Made by a program: the position numbers and the translations under genes
Shown here: in pieces, positions 1 through 8,422 of the stretch
How positions within the stretch are numbered: the stretch's first letter is position 1
Layout: the number at the start of each line of letters is the position of its first letter
Notes under the pieces: model-generated
The model's database searches: none
Told to the model about the DNA's origin: nothing
What the model saw: only the letters and a program-made list of their open reading frames with translations
Assembly (NCBI RefSeq): GCF_900105555.1
Contig: NZ_FNTZ01000001.1
Span: forward strand, 4,405,001-4,469,000
DNA: 64,000 nucleotides
Origin: Pseudomonas coleopterorum
GTDB taxonomy: Bacteria > Pseudomonadota > Gammaproteobacteria > Pseudomonadales > Pseudomonadaceae
Direction of reading: 5' to 3'

Positions 1-26
1 ATGATGGCCAGATTGAAGCGGCTCAT
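1..26 (-). CDS. ubiH: UbiH, 5' end only (FAD monooxygenase of ubiquinone synthesis)
   Basis: Only the first eight codons lie in the window (MSRFNLAI), continuing off the left edge. The ATG overlaps the pepP stop as ATGA (24-26 with 23-25), showing translational coupling. The start of a hydrophobic beta strand fits the beginning of a Rossmann FAD-binding fold. In Pseudomonas the gene after pepP is ubiH, the flavin hydroxylase acting on the ubiquinone ring. The assignment rests mainly on gene order, because too little protein is visible for a motif. Confidence 0.55.
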
Positions 27-1354
27 GCCTCAGCCCGCGCGGTCGCCATCAGCGCCTCGATATCGGCGACCGACTTGGGCACCGCCCCGGTAAGAATCTC
101 GCAGCCTTTCTTGGTCACCACTACATCGTCCTCGATTCGTACGCCAATGCCCCGCCACTTCTTCGCAACGCTGAGGTTGTCGGGCGCGATGTAGATGCCG
201 GGCTCGACGGTCAGGGTCATGCCGGGTTCGAGCACCCGCCACTCGCCACCGACCTTGTACTCGCCGACATCATGCACATCCAGGCCCAGCCAGTGGCCGG
301 CGCGGTGCATGTAGAACGCGCGGTGCGCGTCGCGGGCGATCAGCTCGTCGACCTCGCCCTTGAGCAGACCCAGCCGCACCAGCCCCTGGGTTATGACCTG
401 GACCGTGGCTTCATGGGCCTGGTTCCAGTGCTTGTCGGGACCAATGGCAGCGAAGGCAGCCTGCTGCGCCTCGAGCACCAGCTCGTAGATGGCTTTCTGC
501 TCGGGCGAAAAGCGACCGCTCACCGGGAAGGTACGGGTGATGTCGCTGGCATAGCATTCGATTTCGCAACCGGCGTCGATCAACACCAGGTCGCCGTCGC
601 GCAGCACCGCATCGTTCTGCTGGTAATGCAGGATGCAGGCGTTGCGACCCGCAGCCACGATCGAGCCATAGGCCGGCATCTTCGCCCCGCCCTTGCGAAA
701 CTCGTAGTCCAGCTCGGCTTCCAGGCTGTACTCGTGCAGCCCGGCGCGGCAGGCCTGCATGGCACGGACATGGGCACGCGCAGAAATATCGGCGGCCCGG
801 CGCATGACCTTGATCTCGGCCGCCGACTTGTACAGACGCATGTCGTGCAGCAGGTGGTCCAGCGCTTCGAATTCATTGGGCGGCTGGGCACCCAGGCGCG
901 CCTTGGAGCGGATGCTGTTGATCCAATCCATCAGGTGCCGATCGAACTCCGGGTGGCTGCCGATCGAGGAGTAGACGCGGTCGCGTCCCTCGATCAGGCC
1001 GGGCAGGATGTCGTCGATATCGCTGATGGGAAAGGCGTCATCGGCGCCGAAATCGCGCACCGCCCCCTCCTGCCCGGCCCGCAACCCATCCCACAGCTCG
1101 CGCTCCGGATTGCGCTCGCGGCAGAACAGCACGTACTCGCCATGCTCGCGCCCCGGAATCAAGGCGATCACCGCTTCGGGCTCGGGAAAGCCGCTGAGGT
1201 ACTGGAAATCGCTGTCCTGGCGGTAGACGTGCTCCACGTCGCGATTGCGGACGGCCACCGCGGCCGCGGGCAGAATGGCGATGCTGTTGGGCACCATCTG
1301 CGCCATCAGTGCCTTGCGGCGGCGGGCATATTCCGATTTCGGGATGTGGCTCAT
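23..1354 (-). CDS. pepP: Xaa-Pro aminopeptidase PepP
   Basis: This cytosolic M24 metallopeptidase removes N-terminal residues that precede proline. The protein has 443 residues, normal for PepP. The N-terminal creatinase-like domain covers about 1-170 and the pita-bread catalytic domain 180-440. The five metal ligands are all visible: D260, D271, H354 (in HRAGHWLG), E384 (TVEPG) and E408 (RIEDD). It follows ygfB on the same strand with 26 bp between them and overlaps ubiH by four bases, the usual ygfB-pepP-ubiH operon. The start is an ATG at 1352-1354. Confidence 0.96.
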   Translation of the reverse strand: MSHIPKSEYARRRKALMAQMVPNSIAILPAAAVAVRNRDVEHVYRQDSDFQYLSGFPEPEAVIALIPGREHGEYVLFCRERNPERELWDGLRAGQEGAVRDFGADDAFPISDIDDILPGLIEGRDRVYSSIGSHPEFDRHLMDWINSIRSKARLGAQPPNEFEALDHLLHDMRLYKSAAEIKVMRRAADISARAHVRAMQACRAGLHEYSLEAELDYEFRKGGAKMPAYGSIVAAGRNACILHYQQNDAVLRDGDLVLIDAGCEIECYASDITRTFPVSGRFSPEQKAIYELVLEAQQAAFAAIGPDKHWNQAHEATVQVITQGLVRLGLLKGEVDELIARDAHRAFYMHRAGHWLGLDVHDVGEYKVGGEWRVLEPGMTLTVEPGIYIAPDNLSVAKKWRGIGVRIEDDVVVTKKGCEILTGAVPKSVADIEALMATARAEA

Positions 1355-1380
1355 GGGCAGGCGCAGGCTCCGGGGTCAGG

Positions 1381-1938
1381 TCAGTGCAGCGACGGCTTGG
1401 CGCTGGCCGCGGTCGGGTGCTTGGCCGACTCGGTGTAGAGCAGCAGCGGCGCGACGCGCAGGTATTCCATGACCTCCATGTAGTCGGTCTCGCCGTCTTC
1501 GGACTCTTCCAGCGCGTCCTGCACCTGGGCGATGGCGGCCAGATCCTGCAGCACTTCCATGGCTTCGGTGCTCAACGCCGTGTCGCGTGCGGTCAGACCG
1601 AAACCAGCCAGGAAACCCTGGCACCATTCGCCCAGGGCGGCAGCCCGCTCGGGCAACGGCGACTCGTCGCTGGGGACCAGCAGTACCACGGTCATGTCGT
1701 CGCTGGTGAGTTCGCCCTTGACCATTTCCTGCAAGCCGATCAAGGCCTGGCGAACATTGTCTTCGGCGGGTGCGCCGAGCAGATCGGCGGCATCGACCAG
1801 CCATGGCTCGACCTCGAAGCCGGCCCCGGCGCAACTGCGCCCCAGTAACAGGCCGTGCAGTTCGGCAGGCGAAACGGAGTGGCCGCTGCTGTTGAGCAGG
1901 GTGGCGAAGGCGTGATAGGGGGAATTCTGAATAGGCAT
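1381..1938 (-). CDS. ygfB: YgfB/UPF0149 family protein
   Basis: This 185-residue acidic, mostly helical protein belongs to the YgfB (UPF0149) family. Family features seen are the N-terminal segment with the HGLLLGR motif, a central [10 protein letters not shown] motif, and a C-terminal acidic helix containing [12 protein letters not shown]. In P. aeruginosa YgfB antagonises the antiterminator AlpA and so raises beta-lactam resistance; that role is carried over here only by homology. It is the first gene of the ygfB-pepP-ubiH operon. I chose the ATG at 1936-1938 over an upstream TTG at 1944. Confidence 0.9.
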   Translation of the reverse strand: MPIQNSPYHAFATLLNSSGHSVSPAELHGLLLGRSCAGAGFEVEPWLVDAADLLGAPAEDNVRQALIGLQEMVKGELTSDDMTVVLLVPSDESPLPERAAALGEWCQGFLAGFGLTARDTALSTEAMEVLQDLAAIAQVQDALEESEDGETDYMEVMEYLRVAPLLLYTESAKHPTAASAKPSLH

Positions 1939-2101
1939 GGGCAACTAGGCGCCAGACGGCGCAATGACTAGAATGAAGGCCTTGTATCCTAGCACCGGCA
2001 ACCGCGCCAGACTATCGACGCGGCCAACTACGTGTTCATCTTCACCGGACCTGCCAGTTCAGCGGCAGGCGACTTTTTCCAACCGTACCTACCGGGACTC
2101 C

Positions 2102-2311
2102 ATGGAACACAACGACCTACAAGCGCTGATGAGCCGACTCGAATCATTGATCGGACGAGTCGAGCAACTTAAACGACAAAACGGACTCCTATTAGCGCAG
2201 GAAAAGACCTGGCGCGAGGAACGCGCAAGTCTTATCGAAAAGAATGAAATCGCCCGGCGTAAGGTCGAGTCCATGATTTCGCGCCTCAAGGCCCTGGAGC
2301 AAGACTCATGA
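2102..2311 (+). CDS. Small coiled-coil protein, TIGR02449 family
   Basis: This 69-residue protein is almost entirely one predicted coiled coil, with heptad-like spacing through LESLIGRVEQLKRQN and a second basic/acidic stretch ending at the stop. It matches the TIGR02449 family found directly before zapA in gammaproteobacteria. Its coiled coil and its coupling to zapA (ATGA overlap at 2308-2311) suggest a cell-division role like ZapB or SlyX, but that is inference. The start is the ATG at 2102, after a weak GGGACTCC ribosome-binding site. It is divergent from ygfB. Confidence 0.85.
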   Translation: MEHNDLQALMSRLESLIGRVEQLKRQNGLLLAQEKTWREERASLIEKNEIARRKVESMISRLKALEQDS

Positions 2312-2625
2312 GTTCAAGCAATAGCGTCACCGTTCAGATCCTGGACAAGGAATACTCGATCATCTGCCCGCCGCAGGAGCGCAGCAATCTGGTCAACGCC
2401 GCCCGTTACCTGGATGGCAAGATGCGCGAGATCCGCAGCAGCGGCAAGGTGATCGGTGCCGACCGCATTGCTGTCATGGCCGCGCTTAACATCACTCACG
2501 ACCTGCTGCACCGCCAGGACACACCGGCGCTCCCGGTCAATGACAACACCCGCGAACAGGTCCGCGATCTGCTCGAACGCGTGGATCTGGTGCTTGCCAC
2601 CGATCCGGAAACGCCCAAGGGCTGA
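2308..2625 (+). CDS. zapA: Cell division protein ZapA
   Basis: ZapA bundles FtsZ filaments at the division site. The 105-residue protein has the short N-terminal globular head (VTVQILDKEYSIICPP, residues 7-22) and the long C-terminal helix (from about 70) expected of the family. Its start codon overlaps the stop of the upstream coiled-coil gene, so the two are translated together. The gene is followed by 6S RNA and fthC, the conserved zapA-ssrS-fthC order of gammaproteobacteria. Confidence 0.95.
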   Translation: MSSSNSVTVQILDKEYSIICPPQERSNLVNAARYLDGKMREIRSSGKVIGADRIAVMAALNITHDLLHRQDTPALPVNDNTREQVRDLLERVDLVLATDPETPKG

Positions 2626-2644
2626 AATCCGCAAAGCTTTTCTG

Positions 2645-2650
2645 TATACT
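2645..2650 (+). promoter_or_regulatory. -10 element of the 6S RNA promoter
   Basis: TATACT lies 20-25 bp after the zapA stop and about 6-7 bp before the inferred 5' end of 6S RNA. It is a near-perfect sigma-70 -10 hexamer; no clear -35 is visible inside the zapA coding end. Position relative to the RNA supports it. Confidence 0.6.
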
Positions 2651-2655
2651 GGCGC

Positions 2656-2840
2656 CACTCCCTGGAGTGCTTGCCAGTCGGTCATGTCCCTGAGCCGATA
2701 CGCACAACCACGGGGGTTGCACGTGGGGTTGGTGTGCATGTCCGCTCGACGGAAAGCCTTAAAACCTCCTGTGATCTCCACCTTGAACTTTCGGGTTCAA
2801 GGGCTACACCGACAGCGGCTCGTCGGGGAGTACCTGAATT
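2656..2840 (+). ncRNA. ssrS: 6S RNA
   Basis: The zapA-fthC spacer is the conserved home of 6S RNA, which mimics an open promoter, binds sigma-70 RNA polymerase and represses growth-phase transcription. Sequence support is the strong -10 box just upstream, the lack of an ORF, and long-range pairing: CCCTGAGCCG near 2689 can pair with CGGCTCGTCGGGG near 2816. The internal GAACTTTCGGGTTC hairpin lies in the 3' arm. Ends are estimated to within about 15 bases. A terminator hairpin follows at 2844-2876. Confidence 0.75.
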
Positions 2841-2843
2841 TCC

Positions 2844-2876
2844 AGCCCATGCCAGCTCGACTCGGCGTGGGCTTTT
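2844..2876 (+). terminator. Intrinsic terminator after 6S RNA
   Basis: AGCCCATGCC (2844-2853) pairs with GGCGTGGGCT (2864-2873) to make a 10-bp stem with one G-U pair and a 10-nt loop, followed by TTTT. It fits termination between ssrS and fthC; some read-through into fthC is common in this arrangement. Confidence 0.75.
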
Positions 2877-2934
2877 CATTTGTCGCTGGGCAGCACAGCC
2901 CCGGTGGCGTCCGTGATCAGGATCGACCGCGCCC

Positions 2935-3552
2935 ATGACCGCCTCCGCGCCGCTGCCTCGTCAACAACCGTCTCGTCAGCAATTGCGCCGCCAGCTGCGC
3001 GCCGCGCGTCGCGCCCTCACCCCCGCACAACAGCGTCAGGCTGCCCAAGGCCTCTATCGGCAACTGGCTCAGCATCCGTTGTTTCGGCGTGCCCGGCACA
3101 TTGCGCTGTACCTGCCCAATGATGGTGAGATCGACCCACGGCCCTTGCTGCGCGAGGCCCAGCGGCGCGGCAAGCGGACCTACCTGCCGGTGCTCAGCGA
3201 TTGGCCGCGCACCAAGATGGTGTTTCAGCGGGTACGCCGAGGCGAAAAGCTTCGTCCCAACCGATTTGGCATCCCCGAGCCCCGTATCCAGCGCGCCCGC
3301 CAACGCACCATCTGGGCGCTGGATCTGATCCTGCTGCCGCTGGTGGGGTTCGATGACGAAGGCGGGCGTTTGGGCATGGGCGGCGGCTTCTACGACCGCA
3401 GCCTGGCCTATCGCGCTCGGCGCACGGCGTGGCATGCTCCGGTGCTGCTGGGGCTGGCCCATGAATGCCAGAAGGTGGGGCGCCTGGCGCAGGCCAGTTG
3501 GGATGTACCGTTGCAGGGCACGGTCACGGACAGGGGTTGGTATCTGACTTGA
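2935..3552 (+). CDS. fthC: 5-formyltetrahydrofolate cyclo-ligase
   Basis: FthC (YgfA) uses ATP to convert 5-formyltetrahydrofolate to 5,10-methenyltetrahydrofolate and is linked to persister formation in other bacteria. The 205-residue protein has the basic N-terminal region, the FGIPEP motif near 121 and the C-terminal nucleotide-binding motif GRLGMGGGFYDR (about 143-155). Its place directly after 6S RNA is conserved, where the 6S transcript can run into it. The ATG at 2935 precedes a Ser/Gln/Arg-rich leader that varies between species, so an internal start is possible but no better one is seen. Confidence 0.94.
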   Translation: MTASAPLPRQQPSRQQLRRQLRAARRALTPAQQRQAAQGLYRQLAQHPLFRRARHIALYLPNDGEIDPRPLLREAQRRGKRTYLPVLSDWPRTKMVFQRVRRGEKLRPNRFGIPEPRIQRARQRTIWALDLILLPLVGFDDEGGRLGMGGGFYDRSLAYRARRTAWHAPVLLGLAHECQKVGRLAQASWDVPLQGTVTDRGWYLT

Positions 3553-3593
3553 GCGTGGCGGTGTGGCCTTTGCAGGCAGAGGGCCCGCCACCG

Positions 3594-3746
3594 TTACCGC
3601 GTACTCACCACCGAAGTCTGCACCACGGTCAACTCAACACCCGTATCAGCCTTGCTCGCCCACAGACTCTGCGCGTATCCGGTGGTGACCACACCCAGAC
3701 CAAACAAGATCACCAATGTCCACAACAAATCCGGCTTACGGCGCAT
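3594..3746 (-). CDS. Small single-pass membrane protein, conserved in Pseudomonas
   Basis: This 50-residue protein starts MRRKPDLLW and has one hydrophobic segment at about residues 8-25 (LWTLVILFGLGVVTTGYA), then a short polar tail. A good ribosome-binding site (GGGGGG) lies eight bases before the ATG at 3744-3746, which is why I reject a start 36 bases upstream. It is convergent with fthC; GTGGCGG/CCGCCAC (3555-3591) could form a hairpin in the short spacer. No function is known to me; the topology suggests an inner-membrane peptide with its C-terminus in the periplasm. Confidence 0.7.
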   Translation of the reverse strand: MRRKPDLLWTLVILFGLGVVTTGYAQSLWASKADTGVELTVVQTSVVSTR

Positions 3747-3943
3747 CGACGCTGCCCCCCTACAAGGCAATTCAAGAATCAACGGAACGGTATTCAGGCC
3801 TGCCGAACAGCAGCGCCTGGCTTAAATTTGCGCGCATTCTGGGGCAAGCTTCAACGACAAGCAAACTTTGTGCGCAACCAATTGTCGGCTGCTTTTAAAC
3901 CCCCAAAAAGCTGGCCATTTCGTATCACTGAGGAACCCCTGTC

Positions 3944-4393
3944 ATGGCCTACTGGCTGATGAAATCCGAACCTGACGAACTGTCCATCCAGGACTTGGCC
4001 GCGCTTGGCCAAACGCGCTGGGACGGTGTGCGAAACTACCAGGCGCGCAATTTTCTGTGCGCCATGGCGGTGGGCGATGAGTTCTTCTTCTACCACTCCA
4101 GCTGCCCCGAACCTGGCATAACCGGTGTAGGTAAAATCGTGGCCGCCGACTATCCAGACCCCACCGCCCTGGACCCGGACAGCCCCTACTTCGACGCCAA
4201 GGCCAGCGCCGAGAAGAACCCTTGGACCTCGGTCGACGTCGCGCACGTCGAGACCTTCGGCAAAGTGCTCGGGCTCGGTTATCTGAAGCAGCAAGCAGGT
4301 CTGGCCGAAATGTCCCTGGTGCAAAAAGGCAGTCGCCTTTCGGTGATGCCGGTGACGGCAGAGCAGTGGGCGCTGGTAATGCAGTTGCGCTGA
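3944..4393 (+). CDS. EVE domain-containing protein
   Basis: This 149-residue protein is a single EVE domain (formerly DUF55, related to PUA and to human THYN1). Family motifs are WLMKSEP at residues 4-10, WDGVRNYQARNFL near 24-36 and the FFYHSS segment near 48. EVE domains recognise modified bases in DNA or RNA, so it is probably a reader of modified nucleic acid; its substrate is unknown. It stands alone between the small membrane protein and the FliL-like gene, with its own upstream spacer. Confidence 0.9.
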   Translation: MAYWLMKSEPDELSIQDLAALGQTRWDGVRNYQARNFLCAMAVGDEFFFYHSSCPEPGITGVGKIVAADYPDPTALDPDSPYFDAKASAEKNPWTSVDVAHVETFGKVLGLGYLKQQAGLAEMSLVQKGSRLSVMPVTAEQWALVMQLR

Positions 4394-4461
4394 ACATTCG
4401 AATAGGCCGTGGCCTACTCTGAAATTGATGTCGCTTAAGTGCCGACTGACCGTCTGCGCTG

Positions 4462-4878
4462 TTACTGCACAATCAAGTTATTGAACAGCAAGTCTTCCAC
4501 GATGGGCTTGCCCTCTTCGTCGTTCATCACTTGCTGCAATTGCTTGAGGGCTTCCTGGCGCAGCTTTTCCTTGCCCTCGACATTGCTCATCGAGTCGGAA
4601 GTCTGTTGCGCGAACAAGGCCACCAGTTGATTGCGCAAGAGCGGATCCTGGCGCTTCACCGCAGCCTCCGCCTCCGCCCCGGTCACCTTCAAGGCAATGT
4701 CTGCCTTGTACACGTGCAGCTTGGGGCCGCCATCGAGGGCGTAGTTGCCCACGAACGGCGGGGTCATGCCGATATAGGCCACTTTGGGCGCGGCATTCTC
4801 CCCCTCTTTGGCCGCCTCATTGGCCATCACGGCGGTTGGCAGAGCCAACGCCAGCACTATGGATACCCAGGCTTTCAT
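4462..4878 (-). CDS. FliL-like basal-body-associated protein
   Basis: This 138-residue protein has a cleavable signal peptide (MKAWVSIVLALALPTAVMA, about 1-19) and a FliL-type domain resembling stomatin/SPFH folds, with the RQDPLLRNQLVALF and DLLFNNLIVQ motifs at the domain centre and C-terminus. True FliL has an uncleaved N-terminal membrane anchor and lies in a flagellar operon; this copy lies alone next to glpT as in other Pseudomonas. It is therefore a paralogue with an exported domain, and its link to motility is unproven. Confidence 0.82.
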   Translation of the reverse strand: MKAWVSIVLALALPTAVMANEAAKEGENAAPKVAYIGMTPPFVGNYALDGGPKLHVYKADIALKVTGAEAEAAVKRQDPLLRNQLVALFAQQTSDSMSNVEGKEKLRQEALKQLQQVMNDEEGKPIVEDLLFNNLIVQ

Positions 4879-5006
4879 CTTTCATCTCTCCGCAAGGTCG
4901 TGTCCTGGCCGGGGCTGTCGTGCCGGCCAGCGCTGTTACCTGCTTGTATCGGCCAACATGGACAATTCAATAGCTCGTGCGAATCCGAAAAGCTGAAACG
5001 GTTCTT

Positions 5007-5106
5007 CCGAAAAACGAAACCAAATGACGAGCAGAACTGAACCGTTTGAGTTCGCATTGCAACATTTTCGCGCACTCCACTGGGCGGTTATCGATTTCGT
5101 TTTCGG
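5007..5106. promoter_or_regulatory. Possible GlpR operator pair before glpT
   Basis: CCGAAAAACGAAA (5007-5019) is the near reverse complement of TTTCGTTTTCGG (5095-5106). Two opposed copies of one motif in the glpT leader suggest sites for a DeoR-type repressor such as GlpR, which controls glpT in pseudomonads. The match to a known GlpR consensus could not be tested here. Confidence 0.35.
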
Positions 5107-5161
5107 TAATGAAACTGTAACATTCGAATCCGCAGCAAATAACAATAAATGGAGCTTGTGC

Positions 5162-6508
5162 ATGTTCGCCTTCTTCCGCCCCGCCCCTCATCGCGCCGCC
5201 CTGCCCGATGAAAAGATAGACAGCACCTACCGCCGCCTTCGTTGGCAGATCTTCGCCGGGATATTCATCGGTTATGCCGGTTATTACCTGCTGCGCAAGA
5301 ACTTCTCGCTGGCCATGCCCTATTTGATCGAAGAGCAAGGCTACACCCGTGGCCAGCTGGGTCTGGCGATGTCTGCCATCGCCATTTCCTACGGCCTGTC
5401 GAAGTTCCTCATGGGGATCGTCTCCGACCGCTCCAACCCGCGCTACTTCCTGCCGTTCGGTCTGCTGATCTCGGCCGGCGTGATGTTCGTATTCGGGTTC
5501 GCACCCTGGGCAACCTCCAGCGTCACCATGATGTTCATATTGCTGTTCATCAACGGTTGGGCCCAGGGCATGGGCTGGCCGCCCAGTGGACGGACCATGG
5601 TGCACTGGTGGTCGCAGAAAGAGCGCGGCGGCGTGGTGTCGGTGTGGAACGTAGCGCACAACGTCGGTGGTGGCCTGATCGGCCCGCTGTTCCTGCTCGG
5701 CATGGGCCTGTTCAACGATTGGCACGCGGCATTCTACGTGCCGGCGGCAGTTGCATTGCTGGTGGCCCTGTTCGCCTTCGCGACCATGCGCGACACGCCG
5801 CAATCGGTGGGCCTGCCGCCGATCGAACAGTACAAGAACGATTACCCGGAAGGCTACGATGCCAGCCACGAAGAAGAATTCACCGCCAAGGAAATCTTCG
5901 TCAAGTACGTGCTGCGCAACAAGATGCTGTGGTACATCGCCCTGGCCAACGTGTTCGTCTACCTGCTGCGCTATGGCGTACTGGACTGGGCGCCGACCTA
6001 CCTCAAGGAAGCCAAGCACTTCACCGTGGACACCACCTCATGGGCGTATTTCTTCTATGAGTGGGCCGGCATTCCCGGCACGTTGCTGTGTGGCTGGATG
6101 TCGGACAAGATCTTCCGCGGCAATCGCGGGCTGACCGGCGTGGTGTTCATGGCCCTGGTGACCGTTGCCACTCTGGTGTACTGGCTCAACCCGCCGGGCA
6201 ACCCGACCGTGGACATGATCGCGCTGTTCTCGATCGGCTTCCTGATCTACGGCCCAGTGATGTTGATCGGCCTGCAGGCCCTGGAATTGGCACCGAAGAA
6301 AGCGGCAGGGACCGCTGCCGGCTTCACCGGCCTGTTCGGCTACCTGGGTGGCTCGGTCGCCGCCAGCGCCGCGATGGGCTACACCGTGGACCACTTCGGC
6401 TGGGACGGTGGTTTCGTCCTGCTGATCGGCGCCTGCCTGCTGGCAATCGTCTTCCTGATCCCCACGCTCTGGCACAAGCAAGTGGCCAGCGCCGAGCGCC
6501 ATGCCTGA
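5162..6508 (+). CDS. glpT: Glycerol-3-phosphate transporter GlpT
   Basis: GlpT is an inner-membrane major-facilitator antiporter that takes up glycerol-3-phosphate in exchange for phosphate; in pseudomonads it is also the main fosfomycin entry route. The 448-residue protein has 12 predicted membrane segments, and the family motifs [17 protein letters not shown] (about 37-53) and [18 protein letters not shown] in the first half. The ATG at 5162 is chosen because GGAG lies seven bases upstream and the N-terminus matches family length; an upstream in-frame extension reads through the regulatory leader. It is monocistronic and convergent with the ChaC-like gene. Confidence 0.96.
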   Translation: MFAFFRPAPHRAALPDEKIDSTYRRLRWQIFAGIFIGYAGYYLLRKNFSLAMPYLIEEQGYTRGQLGLAMSAIAISYGLSKFLMGIVSDRSNPRYFLPFGLLISAGVMFVFGFAPWATSSVTMMFILLFINGWAQGMGWPPSGRTMVHWWSQKERGGVVSVWNVAHNVGGGLIGPLFLLGMGLFNDWHAAFYVPAAVALLVALFAFATMRDTPQSVGLPPIEQYKNDYPEGYDASHEEEFTAKEIFVKYVLRNKMLWYIALANVFVYLLRYGVLDWAPTYLKEAKHFTVDTTSWAYFFYEWAGIPGTLLCGWMSDKIFRGNRGLTGVVFMALVTVATLVYWLNPPGNPTVDMIALFSIGFLIYGPVMLIGLQALELAPKKAAGTAAGFTGLFGYLGGSVAASAAMGYTVDHFGWDGGFVLLIGACLLAIVFLIPTLWHKQVASAERHA

Positions 6509-6526
6509 TTAACCCAGGCTACGCCG

Positions 6527-7201
6527 TCAGGGCAGGAATTGCTGCGAAGCTTGAGTGCAGCTGCCCTGATGGCAACGCTTGAGCCTGGCTTCCAGGTTCT
6601 TGTCCGGCATTGCGTGATTGCGCAGGGCACTGACGGTCTGCTCGACGTAATCGCGAGTGCTGCCGAAGCGACCACTGGCACCGTCCAGAATCTGCGTCAG
6701 CAGGTTGTCGGGCAAGTTGCCGGCATAGCTGGGCAAATGCCGCTCCAGCACGAAACCCAACGCCTGTACCTTGGTGCCGTCTTCCAGACGGCAGTTGAGC
6801 CAGTGCGGGCGGTAGGAGGGATAGGGCATTTCACGCTGCCAAAGCGCCAAAAGCGAGTCTTCGAGATTTTCCTGCGGCAGGCGGTAGGCGAACCCGGCGC
6901 AGGAGCCGCCACGGTCCAGACCGAACACCAGGCCCGGCCGCTCGGGCGTGCCTCGGTGCTCGTGGGACCACAGGTAAAGGCCCCGGTGATAGCCATGGAC
7001 TCGAGCGCGACGACGTTCCGCGGCGCTGCATTCGGGCCGCCAGATGAGCGAGCCGTAGGCGAACAGCCAGACCGGACCGCCACGATGACGTCGCATCGTC
7101 GTATTCAGTGAATGAAGAAGTTGCTCGTGGGTCAGTTTTGGCCCGAGATCGAGCGACGGTGGATAGACCACATTCAAGTGCGCAGTTTCGAGTACCGACA
7201 T
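6527..7201 (-). CDS. ChaC-like glutathione gamma-glutamylcyclotransferase
   Basis: The 224-residue protein is a ChaC-type gamma-glutamylcyclotransferase, which splits glutathione to 5-oxoproline and Cys-Gly in the cytosol. The substrate-binding loop FAYGSLIWRPE lies near residues 47-57, followed by GLVFGLDRGGSCAGFAYRL in the barrel core. The ATG at 7199-7201 has AGGCGA upstream and is preferred over a TTG 33 bases earlier. The gene is alone between glpT and the flavin reductase gene; an inverted repeat at 7306-7340 lies in its promoter region. Confidence 0.88.
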   Translation of the reverse strand: MSVLETAHLNVVYPPSLDLGPKLTHEQLLHSLNTTMRRHRGGPVWLFAYGSLIWRPECSAAERRRARVHGYHRGLYLWSHEHRGTPERPGLVFGLDRGGSCAGFAYRLPQENLEDSLLALWQREMPYPSYRPHWLNCRLEDGTKVQALGFVLERHLPSYAGNLPDNLLTQILDGASGRFGSTRDYVEQTVSALRNHAMPDKNLEARLKRCHQGSCTQASQQFLP

Positions 7202-7305
7202 AAGCAGTCGCCTGTTATCCCCGTAAGATTGCAATGAACCCTTACTCTAACGCATTGCAACTGTCGCGCCCCTACCGTATGGCAGATTGATCAATAAATA
7301 CAATT

Positions 7306-7340
7306 GCTTATAATCAACTTCGAACAGATTGGTTATAAGC
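7306..7340. promoter_or_regulatory. Imperfect inverted repeat in the chaC-fre spacer
   Basis: GCTTATAATCAA (7306-7317) faces TTGGTTATAAGC (7329-7340), an 11 of 12 match around an 11-nt centre, in AT-rich DNA about 105 bp upstream of the ChaC-like gene. It looks like a dimeric repressor operator over promoter-like TATAAT sequence. A second palindrome, CGGCGTCG/CGACGCCG (7381-7400), lies closer to the end of the reductase gene without a T-tract. Confidence 0.4.
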
Positions 7341-7450
7341 ACTAAAGCAGTACAGGCACAAAACTCCGTGCACGATTACACGGCGTCGTGTTCGACGCCG
7401 GCCATGCAGTGAGGAAGTTCAAGCCACAAAATGAAGCAGTGCCGAAGAAA

Positions 7451-8422
7451 CTAGAGTGGGCGCGGCGCGTAGGCGAAGACGTCCGCACGCATCTGGTGCG
7501 CATCCATGCCGGCTTCGACCAGGGCATCGAGCGTGGCATAGATCATCGCCGGTGAGCCGCTGCCATAGACATGCACCCCGCTGAGGTCGGCGATGTCTTC
7601 GCAGACCGCTTCGTGCAGCAGGCCGCAGCGCCCTTCCCAACCGCACAGGTCGCTCACCACCTTGTTCAGAAACAGGTTGGGCAACTGCTTCCATTGCTCC
7701 CAATGTTCCAGCGCGTAGAAATCCTCGGGGCGACGCACACCCCAGTACAGATGCACCGGATGCTTGAAGCCCTGGGAACGGCAGTGCTCGATCAGGCTGT
7801 TCATTTGCGCCATCCCGGTCCCTGCGGCAATCAGCACCAACGGCCCATCGGGCAATTCAGCCAGGTGGGTATCGCCATAGGGCATGTGCACACGGGCCAT
7901 GCCATTGCGCTGCAACTGCTCGATCAGGCTCTGTGCGCTGGCCTCGCGAACCAGCACATGCAGTTCCAGGTCGCGCCCGCTATGGGGTGCAGACGCCAAG
8001 GAAAAGGCTGACTTTTCGCCGTTGTCGCGCTCGATCATCAGGTATTGCCCAGCGTGGTAGCGCGGGGGCTTGCCAGCCGGCGCGCGCAGGCGCACACGCC
8101 AGACGTCGCCGCCGATATCGACGCAGTCGATCAGTTGGCAGGCGAGGCTGCGCACCGGCAGCTCGCCCTTGGCCAGCACACCGTCCCAGAGGATCACGCA
8201 ATCCTCCAAAGGCTCTGCGATGCAGGTGTGAAACTCGCCGTGATCGATCACGACGCCTTCCTCACGAACGCTGCCTTCCACCAGCACCGCGCTGCACACA
8301 TGGCAATTGCCATTGCGACAGCTCTGCGGGCACTCGTAGCCCAGGCGCTGCGCGGCAGCCAGGATCCGCTCGCCAGGCAGGGTTTCCAGCACCACGCCCG
8401 AAGGTTGCAAGGTCACACGCAT
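7451..8422 (-). CDS. Ferredoxin-NAD(P)H reductase (CDP-6-deoxy-glucoseen reductase-like)
   Basis: This 323-residue electron-transfer protein has an N-terminal plant-type [2Fe-2S] ferredoxin domain with C35, C40, C43 and C67, an FAD-binding domain (about 100-195; the YHAGQYLMIE motif binds flavin) and a C-terminal NAD(P)H-binding domain (GTGMAQMNSLIEH). It is commonly annotated as CDP-6-deoxy-delta-3,4-glucoseen reductase, but no dideoxysugar genes are nearby. Its ATG overlaps the ubiD stop by one base (TGATG at 8420-8424), so an accessory redox role linked to UbiD or its prenyl-flavin cofactor is plausible, though only inferred. Confidence 0.85.
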   Translation of the reverse strand: MRVTLQPSGVVLETLPGERILAAAQRLGYECPQSCRNGNCHVCSAVLVEGSVREEGVVIDHGEFHTCIAEPLEDCVILWDGVLAKGELPVRSLACQLIDCVDIGGDVWRVRLRAPAGKPPRYHAGQYLMIERDNGEKSAFSLASAPHSGRDLELHVLVREASAQSLIEQLQRNGMARVHMPYGDTHLAELPDGPLVLIAAGTGMAQMNSLIEHCRSQGFKHPVHLYWGVRRPEDFYALEHWEQWKQLPNLFLNKVVSDLCGWEGRCGLLHEAVCEDIADLSGVHVYGSGSPAMIYATLDALVEAGMDAHQMRADVFAYAPRPL

